From Mycobacterium sp. KBS0706 (GTDB taxonomy: Bacteria; Pseudomonadota; Alphaproteobacteria; DSM-16000; Inquilinaceae): 64,000 nt of DNA. A program made the position numbers and the translations under genes. Within the stretch, counting starts at the first letter, position 1; each line of letters opens with the position of its first letter. The notes under the pieces were generated by a model, which had not been told where the DNA came from, made no database searches, and saw only the letters and a list, made by a program, of their open reading frames with translations. Shown here one piece after another: positions 42,857 to 51,084 of this stretch. The DNA is taken from the NCBI RefSeq assembly GCF_005938675.2, contig NZ_VCCH02000030.1, forward strand, positions 21,087 to 85,086. Direction: 5' to 3'.

Positions 42857-43474
42857 TCAGGCGCTCCTGTCGCGCCCCAGCTGCGCCTCGACCAGCGCCT
42901 CGGCGGCCCAGACGATAGCGCGGCCGGGGCCGTCGCGGCCGGGCAGGGTCTGGCTGATCGCATAGGCGCCCTCGACCAGCAGCACCAGCCCGTCGGCCAG
43001 CGCCTTCGGGTCGGGGGCGCCCAGCGCCTCGGCCAGGCGCAGCAGGCGCTGCCGCAGCTCGCGCTTGTTCGCCTCGGCCACCCGGCGGCCGGGGTGGTTC
43101 GGATCCGGGAACTCGGTGGCGTCGTTGGTGAAAGGACAGCCGCGATAATCCGGCGCGGTGGTGCGGTCGGCCAGATACTCCATCATCACCCGCAGCTGAG
43201 CCCGCGGGTCGTCCTCGTGCCTGGCGAAGGCCCGGTCCCAGCGCCGCCAGTAATCGGCGTTGCGGTCCTCGAGATAGGCCACCACCAGGTCGTCCTTCGA
43301 CGGGAAGGCGCGGTACAGGCTGATCTTGGCCACCCCCGCCTCCTTGGCGATGGCGTCGACCCCGACCGCGCGGATGCCCTGGCGATAGAACAGCTCGTCG
43401 GCCGCAGCGAAGATCCGGTCGCGCGCCCGCTTCGGCGCGGTCTCCTGGATCGGGGGGATGCTCGTCTCCGTCAT
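42857..43474 (-). CDS. TetR family repressor
   Basis: The 205-residue protein opens with a short acidic tail, then the TetR helix-turn-helix (RIFAAADELFYRQGIRAVGV, KEAGVAKISLYRAFPSKDDL). The C-terminal domain has RGCPFTNDATEFPDPNHPGR, typical of the TetR group controlling small-molecule efflux. It is divergent from an MFS gene; the gap holds two copies of AACCGATCGGTT. It should repress both. Confidence 0.9.
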   Translation of the reverse strand: MTETSIPPIQETAPKRARDRIFAAADELFYRQGIRAVGVDAIAKEAGVAKISLYRAFPSKDDLVVAYLEDRNADYWRRWDRAFARHEDDPRAQLRVMMEYLADRTTAPDYRGCPFTNDATEFPDPNHPGRRVAEANKRELRQRLLRLAEALGAPDPKALADGLVLLVEGAYAISQTLPGRDGPGRAIVWAAEALVEAQLGRDRSA

Positions 43475-43484
43475 CGCGGAACCC

Positions 43485-43490
43485 TTGACA
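43485..43490 (+). promoter_or_regulatory. Possible -35 box of the MFS gene
   Basis: TTGACA matches the sigma-70 consensus and lies just before operator 1, so repressor binding would occlude the promoter. The expected -10 (TACCTC-like at 43508) is poor, so the element is tentative. Confidence 0.35.
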
Positions 43491-43493
43491 TGT

Positions 43494-43505
43494 AACCGAT
43501 CGGTT
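43494..43505. promoter_or_regulatory. TetR operator, copy 1
   Basis: AACCGATCGGTT is a perfect 12-bp palindrome. With copy 2 it forms a larger inverted arrangement: 18-bp arms TGTAACCGATCGGTTCGT and its exact inverse. Confidence 0.8.
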
Positions 43506-43526
43506 CGTACCTCTTCACGATCAACG

Positions 43527-43538
43527 AACCGATCGGTT
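43527..43538. promoter_or_regulatory. TetR operator, copy 2
   Basis: A second AACCGATCGGTT, 33 bp centre to centre from copy 1 (about three helical turns), so two dimers could bind the same face of the DNA. Confidence 0.8.
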
Positions 43539-43593
43539 ACATTTGGGCCGGAGCGCGGCCTTTGTCCACCCCGGATCCGGAAAGGGATCGTTC

Positions 43594-44883
43594 ATGACAG
43601 CCCTTGTCGCCCGCCTGGTGTCGGGCCGCACGCATTACGGCTGGATCGCCGCCGCGGTCGCCTTCTTCGTCCTGCTCGCCGCCGCGGGTGTCCGGGCGAC
43701 GCCCAGCGTGCTGATCGTGCCGCTGGAGCAGTCCTTCGGCTGGAGCCGCGAGACCATCTCCTTCGCCATCGGCGTGAACATCTTCCTTTACGGTCTGATG
43801 GGGCCCTTCGCCGCGGCGGCGATGCAGCGCTTCGGCATCCGGCCGGTGATCATCTTCGCCCTGGCGCTGCTGGCCGCGGCCGTCTCCGCCTCGACCCTGG
43901 TCACCCAGGAATGGCAGCTGGTGCTGACCTGGGGCATCCTGGTCGGCTTCGGCAGCGGCATCGCCGCGATGGTGTTCGGCGCCACCATCGTCAACCGCTG
44001 GTTCCAGGAGCGGCGCGGCCTGGTCATGGGCCTCCTGACCGCCAGCACCGCCACCGGGTCGCTGGTGTTCCTGCCGATCCTGGCCGCGGTGGCGGAGAAC
44101 TACGGCTGGCAGCCGGTGGCCTGGGTGGTCGCCATCGCCGTGGCCGCGATGATCCCGGTGGTGTTCCTGCTGCTGCCCGAGCGGCCACAGGATGTCGGCC
44201 TGTCGCGTTTGGGCGAAGCGCCGGGTGCCGCGCCGGCCGTGGCCACCGGCAACCCGATCCTCACCGCTTTCCGCATCCTCGGCCGCGCCTCGAAGAAGCG
44301 CGACTTCTGGCTGCTGGCCGGCAGCTTCTTCGTCTGCGGCCTGACCACCAACGGGCTGATCGGCACCCATCTGATCGCCGCCTGTATGGACCAGGGCATC
44401 CCGGCCACCACCGGCGCCGCGCTCCTGGCCGCCATGGGCATCTTCGACCTGATCGGCACCACCGCCTCGGGCTGGCTGTCCGACCGCTACTCCAGCCGCA
44501 AGCTGTTGTTCTGGTATTACGGGCTGCGCGGCCTGTCGTTGATCTACCTGCCCTTCTCCGGCTTCAGCTTCTACGGCCTGTCGGTCTTCGCCGTGTTCTA
44601 CGGGCTCGACTGGATCGCCACCGTGCCGCCGACGCTGAAGCTGACCAACGACGCCTTCGACAAGGACGATGCGCCGGTGGTGTTCGGCTGGATCGCCGCG
44701 TCGCACCAGGTGGGCGCCGCCACCGCCGCCTTCGGCGCCGGGGTGGTCCGCACCGCCATGGATGGCTATCTCCTGGCCTTCCTGGTCGCCGGGGTGATCT
44801 GCGTCGCCACCGCCTTCATGGTGCTGGCGATCGGCCGCGGCCAGCGCCCCGCCGCCGGCCGGCTGGTCGAAGCCGCCGCCTGA
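43594..44883 (+). CDS. MFS transporter, oxalate/monocarboxylate-like
   Basis: The 429-residue membrane protein has 12 spans, begins GRTHYGWIAAAVAFFVLLAA and has ATPSVLIVPLEQSFGWSRET in the first loop, with RFGIRPVIIF after. This is the MCT/OFA-like group that exchanges small carboxylates or other metabolites. It is divergent from a TetR gene with twin operators and precedes a ThDP enzyme gene by 111 bp, with a hairpin between. Confidence 0.86.
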   Translation: MTALVARLVSGRTHYGWIAAAVAFFVLLAAAGVRATPSVLIVPLEQSFGWSRETISFAIGVNIFLYGLMGPFAAAAMQRFGIRPVIIFALALLAAAVSASTLVTQEWQLVLTWGILVGFGSGIAAMVFGATIVNRWFQERRGLVMGLLTASTATGSLVFLPILAAVAENYGWQPVAWVVAIAVAAMIPVVFLLLPERPQDVGLSRLGEAPGAAPAVATGNPILTAFRILGRASKKRDFWLLAGSFFVCGLTTNGLIGTHLIAACMDQGIPATTGAALLAAMGIFDLIGTTASGWLSDRYSSRKLLFWYYGLRGLSLIYLPFSGFSFYGLSVFAVFYGLDWIATVPPTLKLTNDAFDKDDAPVVFGWIAASHQVGAATAAFGAGVVRTAMDGYLLAFLVAGVICVATAFMVLAIGRGQRPAAGRLVEAAA

Positions 44884-44890
44884 CCCTGAA

Positions 44891-44920
44891 CGCCGGGGCG
44901 GGGGAAGCCCTGCCCCGGCG
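44891..44920 (+). terminator. Hairpin after the MFS gene
   Basis: Perfect 9-bp arms CGCCGGGGC and GCCCCGGCG, with GGG/CCC pairing inside the loop, lie 8 bp after the MFS stop. No T run follows. It may weaken, rather than end, transcription into the ThDP gene. Confidence 0.5.
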
Positions 44921-44994
44921 GTTCCGGGGGTGGTCATCGGCGCAACCGCGCGGCAGTCTCTCCGGCAACGAATCGAGTTCGGGGAGAAGGTCTC

Positions 44995-46569
44995 ATGGCG
45001 GACAACTGCGCCCAGGCGATCATCGACGCCTTCACCCGCAGCGGTGTCGACACCGCCTTCGGCATCCCCGGTGTGCACACGCTCGAACTGTACCGCGCTC
45101 TCGGACGCAACGGGCTGCGCCATGTCGCCGTGCGGCACGAGCAGGGCGCCGCCTTCATGGCGGACGGCTACGCCCGGGCCAGCGGCCGGCCGGCGATCTG
45201 CGTCCTGATCACCGGTCCCGGCCTGCTCAACGCCGCCACCGGCATCGGCCAGGCCTATTCCGACAGCGTGCCGATGGTGGTGCTGTCCACCGTCAACGCC
45301 CGCCCCGATCTCGGCCTCGGCCGCGGCGAGCTGCACGAGATGCGCAACCAGCGCCTGGCGATGGAGGGGCTGGTCGCCTCCGCCCTCACCGTGGTCGACC
45401 CGTCCCAGGCCCGCGCCGCGGCCGATCTCAGCTTGGCTCGGATGATCCTGGGCCGGCCGCGCCCGGTCTATATCGAGCTGCCGCTCGACATCGCCACCGC
45501 CGAGGCCCCGTCCGATGCCGGCGCGCTGCCGCCGCTGCCGCTGCCGGCCCCGAACCCGGCGGCGCTGGCGCAGGCGGCCGGGCTGCTGCGCGGGGCGAAG
45601 CGGCCGATGATCCTGCTGGGCGGCGGTGCCGTCGGAGCCTCCGCCGCCGCCCGGCGCCTGGCCGAGAGCCTGGGCGCGGTCGTCGCCTGCTCGATCGCCG
45701 GCAAGGGCATCGTGCCGGATGACGGGCCGCATTCGATCGGCTCCCGCATCGGTATGGCGGAGGGGCAGCGCCTGGTCGGCGAGGCCGATGTCGTGCTGGC
45801 CGTCGGCACCGAACTGGCGCTGAACGATCGCTGGTCGCCGCTGCGCCTGCCGCCAGCGCTCATCCGGGTCGACCTCGATCCCGACGTGCTGGTACGCGAT
45901 CACCGGCCGGCGGTGCCGCTGCTCTGCGACGCCGGGTTGGCGCTGGAGGGGTTGGCCGCCGCCCTGTCCGTCCTCACCGGCCGCACGGTCTGGGCCGGCG
46001 ACCTGGCGCCGGTGCGACAGGCCGCCGACGCGGCGGAGTTCGGCGACAAGCCCGGCCATCTGGCGTTCCTGGCCACGCTGCGTGATGCCCTGCCGGATGA
46101 TGCCGTGGTGGTCACCGACATGACCCAGATCGCCTATACCGGCAATGTCGTGTTTGCGGCGCGGCAGCCGCGCGGCTGGCTGCACCCGGTCGGCTTCGGC
46201 ACGCTCGGCTACGCCCTGCCGGCGGCGGTCGGGGCCAAGCTGGCGCGGCCGCAGGCGCAGGTGGTGGCGCTGGCCGGCGACTACGGGCTCGGCTTCACCT
46301 GCCAGGAGCTGGGCACGGCCGCCGATCTCGGCCTCGGCCTGCCGGTCGTGGTCTGGAACAACCGCGGCCTCGGCCAGATCGCCTACGGCATGGACAAGGC
46401 GGGGATCGACCGGCTCGGGGTCGACATCGACCCGCCGGCCTTTGACGCCATGGCCGCGACCTATGGCTGCGGCTACGCCGCGGTCGACGACCCGCGCCAT
46501 CTGCCGCAGCGCCTGGCCGCCGCCTTCGAGGACAAGAAGCCGACCCTGATCGAGGTCGCGGCTGCATAA
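44995..46569 (+). CDS. ThDP-dependent decarboxylase, AruI-like
   Basis: The 524-residue protein has the acetolactate-synthase-type plan. ThDP-activating Glu49 lies in RHEQGAAFMADGYAR, followed by LITGPGLLNAATGIGQAYSD, a central domain, and a C-terminal cofactor motif GDYGLGFTCQELGT (Gly428-Asp429) with NN near 455. The HEQGAAFMADGYARASG and QAYSDSVPMVVLS segments resemble 5-guanidino-2-oxopentanoate decarboxylase (AruI). Its partners AruH and later arginine genes are absent, so another 2-keto acid is possible. A PfpI gene follows 84 bp downstream. Confidence 0.8.
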   Translation: MADNCAQAIIDAFTRSGVDTAFGIPGVHTLELYRALGRNGLRHVAVRHEQGAAFMADGYARASGRPAICVLITGPGLLNAATGIGQAYSDSVPMVVLSTVNARPDLGLGRGELHEMRNQRLAMEGLVASALTVVDPSQARAAADLSLARMILGRPRPVYIELPLDIATAEAPSDAGALPPLPLPAPNPAALAQAAGLLRGAKRPMILLGGGAVGASAAARRLAESLGAVVACSIAGKGIVPDDGPHSIGSRIGMAEGQRLVGEADVVLAVGTELALNDRWSPLRLPPALIRVDLDPDVLVRDHRPAVPLLCDAGLALEGLAAALSVLTGRTVWAGDLAPVRQAADAAEFGDKPGHLAFLATLRDALPDDAVVVTDMTQIAYTGNVVFAARQPRGWLHPVGFGTLGYALPAAVGAKLARPQAQVVALAGDYGLGFTCQELGTAADLGLGLPVVVWNNRGLGQIAYGMDKAGIDRLGVDIDPPAFDAMAATYGCGYAAVDDPRHLPQRLAAAFEDKKPTLIEVAAA

Positions 46570-46653
46570 AACCGGAACCACCCCCCGTCGGGGGCCATTG
46601 CTCGGGAAGGCGGTCCGCGTCCTGGCGGCCGTCCTCTGACGAGGGAGAATGGC

Positions 46654-47220
46654 ATGCCGGAACGTCTCGACGGACGCAGGATCGCCGTGCTCGTCGCCAA
46701 CGGCTTCGAGCAGGTGGAGATGACCGAACCGGTCGAGGCTTTGAAGCGGGCCGGCGCCAAGGTCGAGATCGTCAGCCCGGAATCCGCGCAGGTGACCGGG
46801 CACAAGCATTTCGACAAGGGCGACAGCTTCGCGGTCGACGTGCCACTCGATCGCGCCAGGCCGGACGGCTATGACGGCCTCCTGATCCCGGGCGGACTGC
46901 ACAGCCCGGACCGGTTGCGCACCGACCGAAAGGCGCTCGACTTCGTCCGCAGCTTCTTCGAAGCCGGCAAGCCGGTGGCCGCGATCTGCCACGGGCCGCA
47001 GCTGCTGATCAGCGCCGGGGTGGTCGAGGGCTGCGAGATGACCGGCTACAAGGCGATCCAGATCGATCTGCGCAACGCCGGCGCCACGGTCTATGACCGC
47101 GAGGTGGTGGTCGACCAGGGCGTGGTCACCAGCCGGTCGCCGGACGACATCCCGGCCTTCAACGAGAGGATGCTCGAGGAATTCGCCGAGGGCCAGCACA
47201 GCGACCGGCTGGCCAGCTGA
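46654..47220 (+). CDS. DJ-1/PfpI family protein
   Basis: The 188-residue protein has the PfpI flavodoxin-like fold: VANGFEQVEMTEP, the Glu before the nucleophile loop, Cys112-His113 in AAICHGPQLLIS, and TGYKAIQIDLRNAGA. Such proteins are proteases, glyoxalases or stress factors; this one fits the common YhbO/PfpI size and motif spacing. It starts 84 bp after the ThDP gene and is convergent with malQ (3-bp gap). Confidence 0.88.
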   Translation: MPERLDGRRIAVLVANGFEQVEMTEPVEALKRAGAKVEIVSPESAQVTGHKHFDKGDSFAVDVPLDRARPDGYDGLLIPGGLHSPDRLRTDRKALDFVRSFFEAGKPVAAICHGPQLLISAGVVEGCEMTGYKAIQIDLRNAGATVYDREVVVDQGVVTSRSPDDIPAFNERMLEEFAEGQHSDRLAS

Positions 47221-47223
47221 CCC

Positions 47224-49287
47224 TCAGCGCTGCCGCTCCCGGCGTATCGCGGCGAGGCGCGTGGCCACTTCGGGTTCGGCCAGCGCCGTGCCGGCCGGCC
47301 GGACCAGCCGCCGGCGCCAGTTCGGATATTCGTCGATCGTGCCGGGCAGGTTCGGCTGCTGCTCCAGCCCCAGCGCGTCCTCCAGCGGCACCAGCGCCAG
47401 CCGCGCCGGGCTCCGGGCGACGAAGCGCAGCGCGGCGTCGACCACCGGACCGGTCTCCTCCGGCACCGGGCCGGCGCCGACCGCCTGCCACAGCCGGCCG
47501 CGATCGGCCTCGCGTTGCGCCATCTCCCCGCTGCCGCCATCGGCGCATTGGCCCAGCTCCGCACGCGCCGCGATGTCGGTGCCGCGCCACCAGCCGGCCA
47601 CCGGCGGCAGGTCGTGGGTCGAGCTCATCGCCACCGCGCCGGCATCCCAGCGCTCGGCCGGCTTGAAGCCGTCGCCCTCGCGCTCGAACCATAGCACCCG
47701 CATGCCGGCCACGGCGTGGTCGGCCAGCCGGCCGGCGAAGCCCCAGGGCAGGGTGCCCAGGTCCTCGCCGATCACCACGGCGCGGTGGCGATGCGATTCC
47801 AGCGCCACCAGCCGCAGCAGATCCTCCGCCGGATAGGACAGGTAGGCGCCCTCCGTCGGCGCCATCCCGTCCGGCACCAGCCATAGCCGGGCCAGCCCCA
47901 TGACATGGTCGATGCGGATGCCGCCGGCATGGCGCAGCGTCGCCCGCAGCGTGTCCAGGAACGGGGCGAATCCGGTCTCGACCATCGCCCGCGGCGAGAT
48001 GGCGGCCAGCGTCCAGTTCTGGCCGTCGGCGTTGAAGGCGTCGGGCGGCGACCCGATGCTGGCCCCGCCCAGCACGTCGGTCGGGCGGCTCCAGGCGTGG
48101 CTGCCGGTGGCGTCCATGCCGACCGCGAGATCGGCGATCAGGCCGATCCGCAGCCCGGCCGAGCGGGCCTCGGCCTGGGCGGCGGCGAAGGCGCGGTCGG
48201 CCAGCCATTGCAGGAACAGGTGGAAGCGGACCTCGCGCTCCTGCGCCGCCGCGAACTCCGCCACCGCGGCGCCGGCGGGGTCGCGCAGCGCCGCCGGCCA
48301 GCGTCGCCAGTCGCGGTCGGCAGGTTCGGCGGCCAGGCGGGCGGCCTGCAGCGCCTCGAACCGGGCGTGGTCCTGCAGCAGCGCCCCGCCGGCGCGGACG
48401 AAGCCGGCAAAGTCCTCCGCCAGGTCGCCGCCGGCCCCGGTCGCGGCGTCGAAGCCGTCGAACAGGGCGCGGAACAGCGCCAGCTTGGCCCGCGCCGCCT
48501 CCGGCCAGTCGATCAGCGCCACGCTCTCGCCCTGCCGCATCGCCTCGGTCACGCCTGCCGTCCGGATCGCGGCGGCGACGCGGCCCTGGCCGAACAGTGC
48601 GGCGGGGTCGGCCAGCAGCGGGTTCAGGAACAGCCGGCTGGACGGGGAATAAGGACCGAAGCGCTCCGGCTCCGCCGTGAACAGGGCGTGGGTCGGGCTC
48701 AGCGCCAGCGCGTCGGCGCCGGCGCGGCCGGCCGCCCGGGCCAGCTCGGCGATGCCGCGGCTGTCGCCGATGCCGCAGTCACCGGGGCGGCGCAGGCTGT
48801 AGATCTGCGCGGCCAGGCCCCACATCCGGCCGCCTCGCGCCACCTCGTCCAGGCTGAAGCAGCGCGGCGGCGCCACCGCCAGGGTGATCTCGCGGTCGCG
48901 CAGCTGCAGCCGGTAATAGCCGGGCCGGTCGATCGGCGGCACCCAGCAGCGCCCGTCATCGCCCGGATGCACGGTGATGTCGGCCCGCTCGCCCGATTCC
49001 AGTACCAGGATCGCGGCGCCGGTGCCGGCCTCGGGCGGCAGCGGGATCGCCTGGTGGACCACACCGGTGACCAGCGGCGGCACGGACGCGGTCGGCTCGT
49101 CGGCGCCGATCAGCGCCAGCAGCCGCTCCAGCGTCTCCGGCGCCACGCTGCGGGCCTGGCCGGTGACGTCGGTCCAGTCGGGCACGATGCCGGCCCGGCG
49201 GGTCCGGTCGCGCAGGGCGTCGTCCGCGAAATCCAATGCAAAGCCTTCCGCTCGGTCCCGCCGGTCCGGCGGCACGGCTGTGATCAT
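47224..49287 (-). CDS. malQ: 4-alpha-glucanotransferase (amylomaltase)
   Basis: The 687-residue GH77 enzyme has an N-terminal beta domain (about 1-130), then AAQIYSLRRPGDCGIGD, the nucleophile Asp near 454 (GIRIDHVMGLARLW), acid/base Glu near 503 (VVIGEDLGTLP) and STHDLPPVAGWWRG. It transfers maltosyl and longer 1,4-glucans in glycogen or maltodextrin metabolism in the cytoplasm. No other glycogen or maltose genes lie nearby. Length is normal for the N-extended bacterial type. Confidence 0.93.
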   Translation of the reverse strand: MITAVPPDRRDRAEGFALDFADDALRDRTRRAGIVPDWTDVTGQARSVAPETLERLLALIGADEPTASVPPLVTGVVHQAIPLPPEAGTGAAILVLESGERADITVHPGDDGRCWVPPIDRPGYYRLQLRDREITLAVAPPRCFSLDEVARGGRMWGLAAQIYSLRRPGDCGIGDSRGIAELARAAGRAGADALALSPTHALFTAEPERFGPYSPSSRLFLNPLLADPAALFGQGRVAAAIRTAGVTEAMRQGESVALIDWPEAARAKLALFRALFDGFDAATGAGGDLAEDFAGFVRAGGALLQDHARFEALQAARLAAEPADRDWRRWPAALRDPAGAAVAEFAAAQEREVRFHLFLQWLADRAFAAAQAEARSAGLRIGLIADLAVGMDATGSHAWSRPTDVLGGASIGSPPDAFNADGQNWTLAAISPRAMVETGFAPFLDTLRATLRHAGGIRIDHVMGLARLWLVPDGMAPTEGAYLSYPAEDLLRLVALESHRHRAVVIGEDLGTLPWGFAGRLADHAVAGMRVLWFEREGDGFKPAERWDAGAVAMSSTHDLPPVAGWWRGTDIAARAELGQCADGGSGEMAQREADRGRLWQAVGAGPVPEETGPVVDAALRFVARSPARLALVPLEDALGLEQQPNLPGTIDEYPNWRRRLVRPAGTALAEPEVATRLAAIRRERQR

Positions 49288-49443
49288 ATGGAGCCGGATC
49301 TCGGATGGGAAAGGCTATGCCGGTGGAAAGGGTCCGCCGGAATCAAAATCCCGCGCCCACAGCGGCGCTCGGCGCCGTGCAGGACACGGGATCGAAACTG
49401 TCGCCCGCCGCCGGACAGCGGCATGGGCGCCTGGTCGGTCGGA

Positions 49444-49746
49444 TCAGGCCAGGGTCAGCGAGCGCGGCATCGCCACGCTGCGGGTGCGGCGGCGCTCCAC
49501 CACCACGGCGCTGCCGGTGTTCGACCGGATGGTCGAGGTGATGCGCAGGGTCGACTTCTTCGCCATCTCCGCCGCCTGGGCGTCGGCCGCAGCGCGAACC
49601 TCGTCCAGCGACTGGCCGCTCAGCTCAGCGGCGATCTGCAGCCGCTCCTCGTAGTCGGCGGTCAGGCCTTCGGCGGCGTACAGCGCGTCTTCCATCGTCG
49701 GCAGTTCGCGCTTGGTGACGTAGCGGACATTCTTGGCTGCAGGCAT
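49444..49746 (-). CDS. Small hypothetical protein
   Basis: The 100-residue protein is not recognised. It is acidic and helical in its first two thirds (TMEDALYAAEGLTADYEERL, AELSGQSLDEVRAAADAQAA) and ends in a basic beta-like stretch (RRTRSVAMPRSL). No membrane span or cysteine is present. GGGAG seven bases before the ATG at 49746 favours this start over one eight codons upstream. Codon use is normal, so it is a resident gene. It stands alone upstream of malQ on the same strand. Confidence 0.6.
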   Translation of the reverse strand: MPAAKNVRYVTKRELPTMEDALYAAEGLTADYEERLQIAAELSGQSLDEVRAAADAQAAEMAKKSTLRITSTIRSNTGSAVVVERRRTRSVAMPRSLTLA

Positions 49747-50004
49747 TGGATCGCTCCCGTGGACCTTCACCTGTTGATCCGGATCATTCGATCACGGCCT
49801 TGTGTCGGAAGGCCGGACAAATGCCCGTAAAATGTGGTGCAAAGTGGGCGAGGACGCGTCCCCGATGGGGCTTCCCCGTCTCCCTGCACGCGATAAGTAT
49901 GACCGTATCATTTTGCGCTGCAACATAGATTTGCAGGAAATGCTGCGGTGCAATGCAGTTCGCGAAGGGCTCGCCTCGTTCCGTCGGAATGTGTCGACAA
50001 ATTA
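49747..50004. other. Intergenic region before the aldolase gene
   Basis: The gap between the small hypothetical gene and the aldolase gene (325 bp in all) is relatively A+T-rich. It contains TGTCGACA (49992-49999) and, at 50005, a separate palindrome described next. I see no ORF or stable RNA here. Confidence 0.5.
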
Positions 50005-50019
50005 AATACAGACGGTATT
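50005..50019. promoter_or_regulatory. 15-bp palindrome before the aldolase gene
   Basis: AATAC-AGACG-GTATT has perfect 5-bp arms, 52 bp before the ATG. Dyads of this size suit a GntR or LacI regulator, but none is adjacent. Confidence 0.4.
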
Positions 50020-50071
50020 CTGGACCGGCCGCAAGCGGTTCGGGCGGCGGAAACACAAGGGATGCAGGGCG

Positions 50072-50983
50072 ATGGCGGGGCAGCGCTGGGCCGGGGTCTA
50101 CACGGCGATCACCACCAAGATGGATGCGCGGCAGGAGGTCGACCTGGCCGCGGTGCGCGCGGATGTCGCGTTCCAGATCGAGAACGGGGTCGACGGCATC
50201 ATCTGCTGCGGTTCGATCGGCGAGGCCAGCACCCTGACCGCGGACGAGAAGATGGCGATCGCCGGCGCGGTCAAGGAGGCGGCGGGCGGCCGCCCGGTGC
50301 TGCTGACCGTGGCCGAGGATTCGACCCGGGCCGCGGCGGCGCTGGCGGAACGGGCCGCGGCCGCCGGGATGGACGGGCTGATGCTGCTGCCGGCGATGCG
50401 CTACGTCTCCGACCGACGCGAGACCATCCAGCATTTCCGCACCGTGGCGCGCTCGTCCGGCCTGCCGATCATGGTCTACAACAACCCGCTCGCCTATTCG
50501 GTCGACGTCACGCCGGAGATGTTCGCCGAGATGGCGGATGAGCCGAACTTCGTCGCCATCAAGGAATCCTCGGGTGACGTCCGCCGCATCACCGACATCC
50601 TGAACACGGTCGGCAACCGCTACGCCATCTTTACCGGCGTCGACGACCTGGCGCTGGAAAGCCTGATGCTGGGCGCCGTCGGCTGGGTCGCCGGCCTGGT
50701 CTGTGCCTTCCCGCGTGAGACCGTGGCGATCCACAAGCTGGTCGCGGCCGGCCGGATCCCCGAGGCGCTCGAGATCTACCGCTGGTTCATGCCACTCCTG
50801 CATCTCGACGTGTCGCTGCGCTTCGTCCAGAACGTCAAGCTGGCCGAGGCGATCGTGCGCGGCACCTCGACCATGGTGCGCCAGCCGCGGCTGGAGCTGC
50901 AGGGGGCCGAGCGCGACCGGGTCGAGACCATCGTCCGCACCGCCCTGGCGAAGCGGCCGGATTTGGCGAAGTACGGGCTTTGA
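50072..50983 (+). CDS. Dihydrodipicolinate synthase / N-acetylneuraminate lyase family aldolase
   Basis: The 303-residue class I aldolase has GSIGEASTL (48-56), Tyr136 in MVYNNP and Schiff-base Lys164 in VAIKESSGD. It has the DapA/NanA barrel but GSIGE replaces the usual GTTGE substrate loop of DapA, so it is probably not lysine biosynthetic. Relatives cleave 2-keto-3-deoxy acids, hydroxyproline intermediates or ketoglutarate derivatives. It is convergent with a four-gene ABC transporter, 101 bp away; whether they share a pathway is open. Confidence 0.85.
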   Translation: MAGQRWAGVYTAITTKMDARQEVDLAAVRADVAFQIENGVDGIICCGSIGEASTLTADEKMAIAGAVKEAAGGRPVLLTVAEDSTRAAAALAERAAAAGMDGLMLLPAMRYVSDRRETIQHFRTVARSSGLPIMVYNNPLAYSVDVTPEMFAEMADEPNFVAIKESSGDVRRITDILNTVGNRYAIFTGVDDLALESLMLGAVGWVAGLVCAFPRETVAIHKLVAAGRIPEALEIYRWFMPLLHLDVSLRFVQNVKLAEAIVRGTSTMVRQPRLELQGAERDRVETIVRTALAKRPDLAKYGL

Positions 50984-50992
50984 GCGTCACGT

Positions 50993-51075
50993 CGTAGGCT
51001 GGGTTCGCCTCTCGGCGAACCCAACAATCGTTCTCGCGGATGGATGTTGGGTTCGCGCCGCGAACCCAAACTACG
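50993..51075. repeat. Palindromic intergenic repeat, family C, long copy
   Basis: CGTAGGCTGGGTTCGCC at the left and GCGAACCCAAACTACG at the right are inverted, with two more GGGTTCGC/GCGAACCC hairpins inside. A short relative is at 18520-18554. It separates the convergent aldolase and ABC ATPase genes and probably terminates both. Confidence 0.75.
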
Positions 51076-51084
51076 CCGGCGGCC

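Noticed and set aside
46582..46594. CCCCC-GTC-GGGGG hairpin after the ThDP gene as a terminator.
   Set aside because: The stem is only 5 bp with no T run; PfpI follows closely, so read-through is likely.
43537..47199. A 1220-codon minus-strand frame antisense to the MFS, ThDP and PfpI genes.
   Set aside because: Same cause: low-complexity HRGADQ composition; the plus-strand genes carry clear catalytic motifs.
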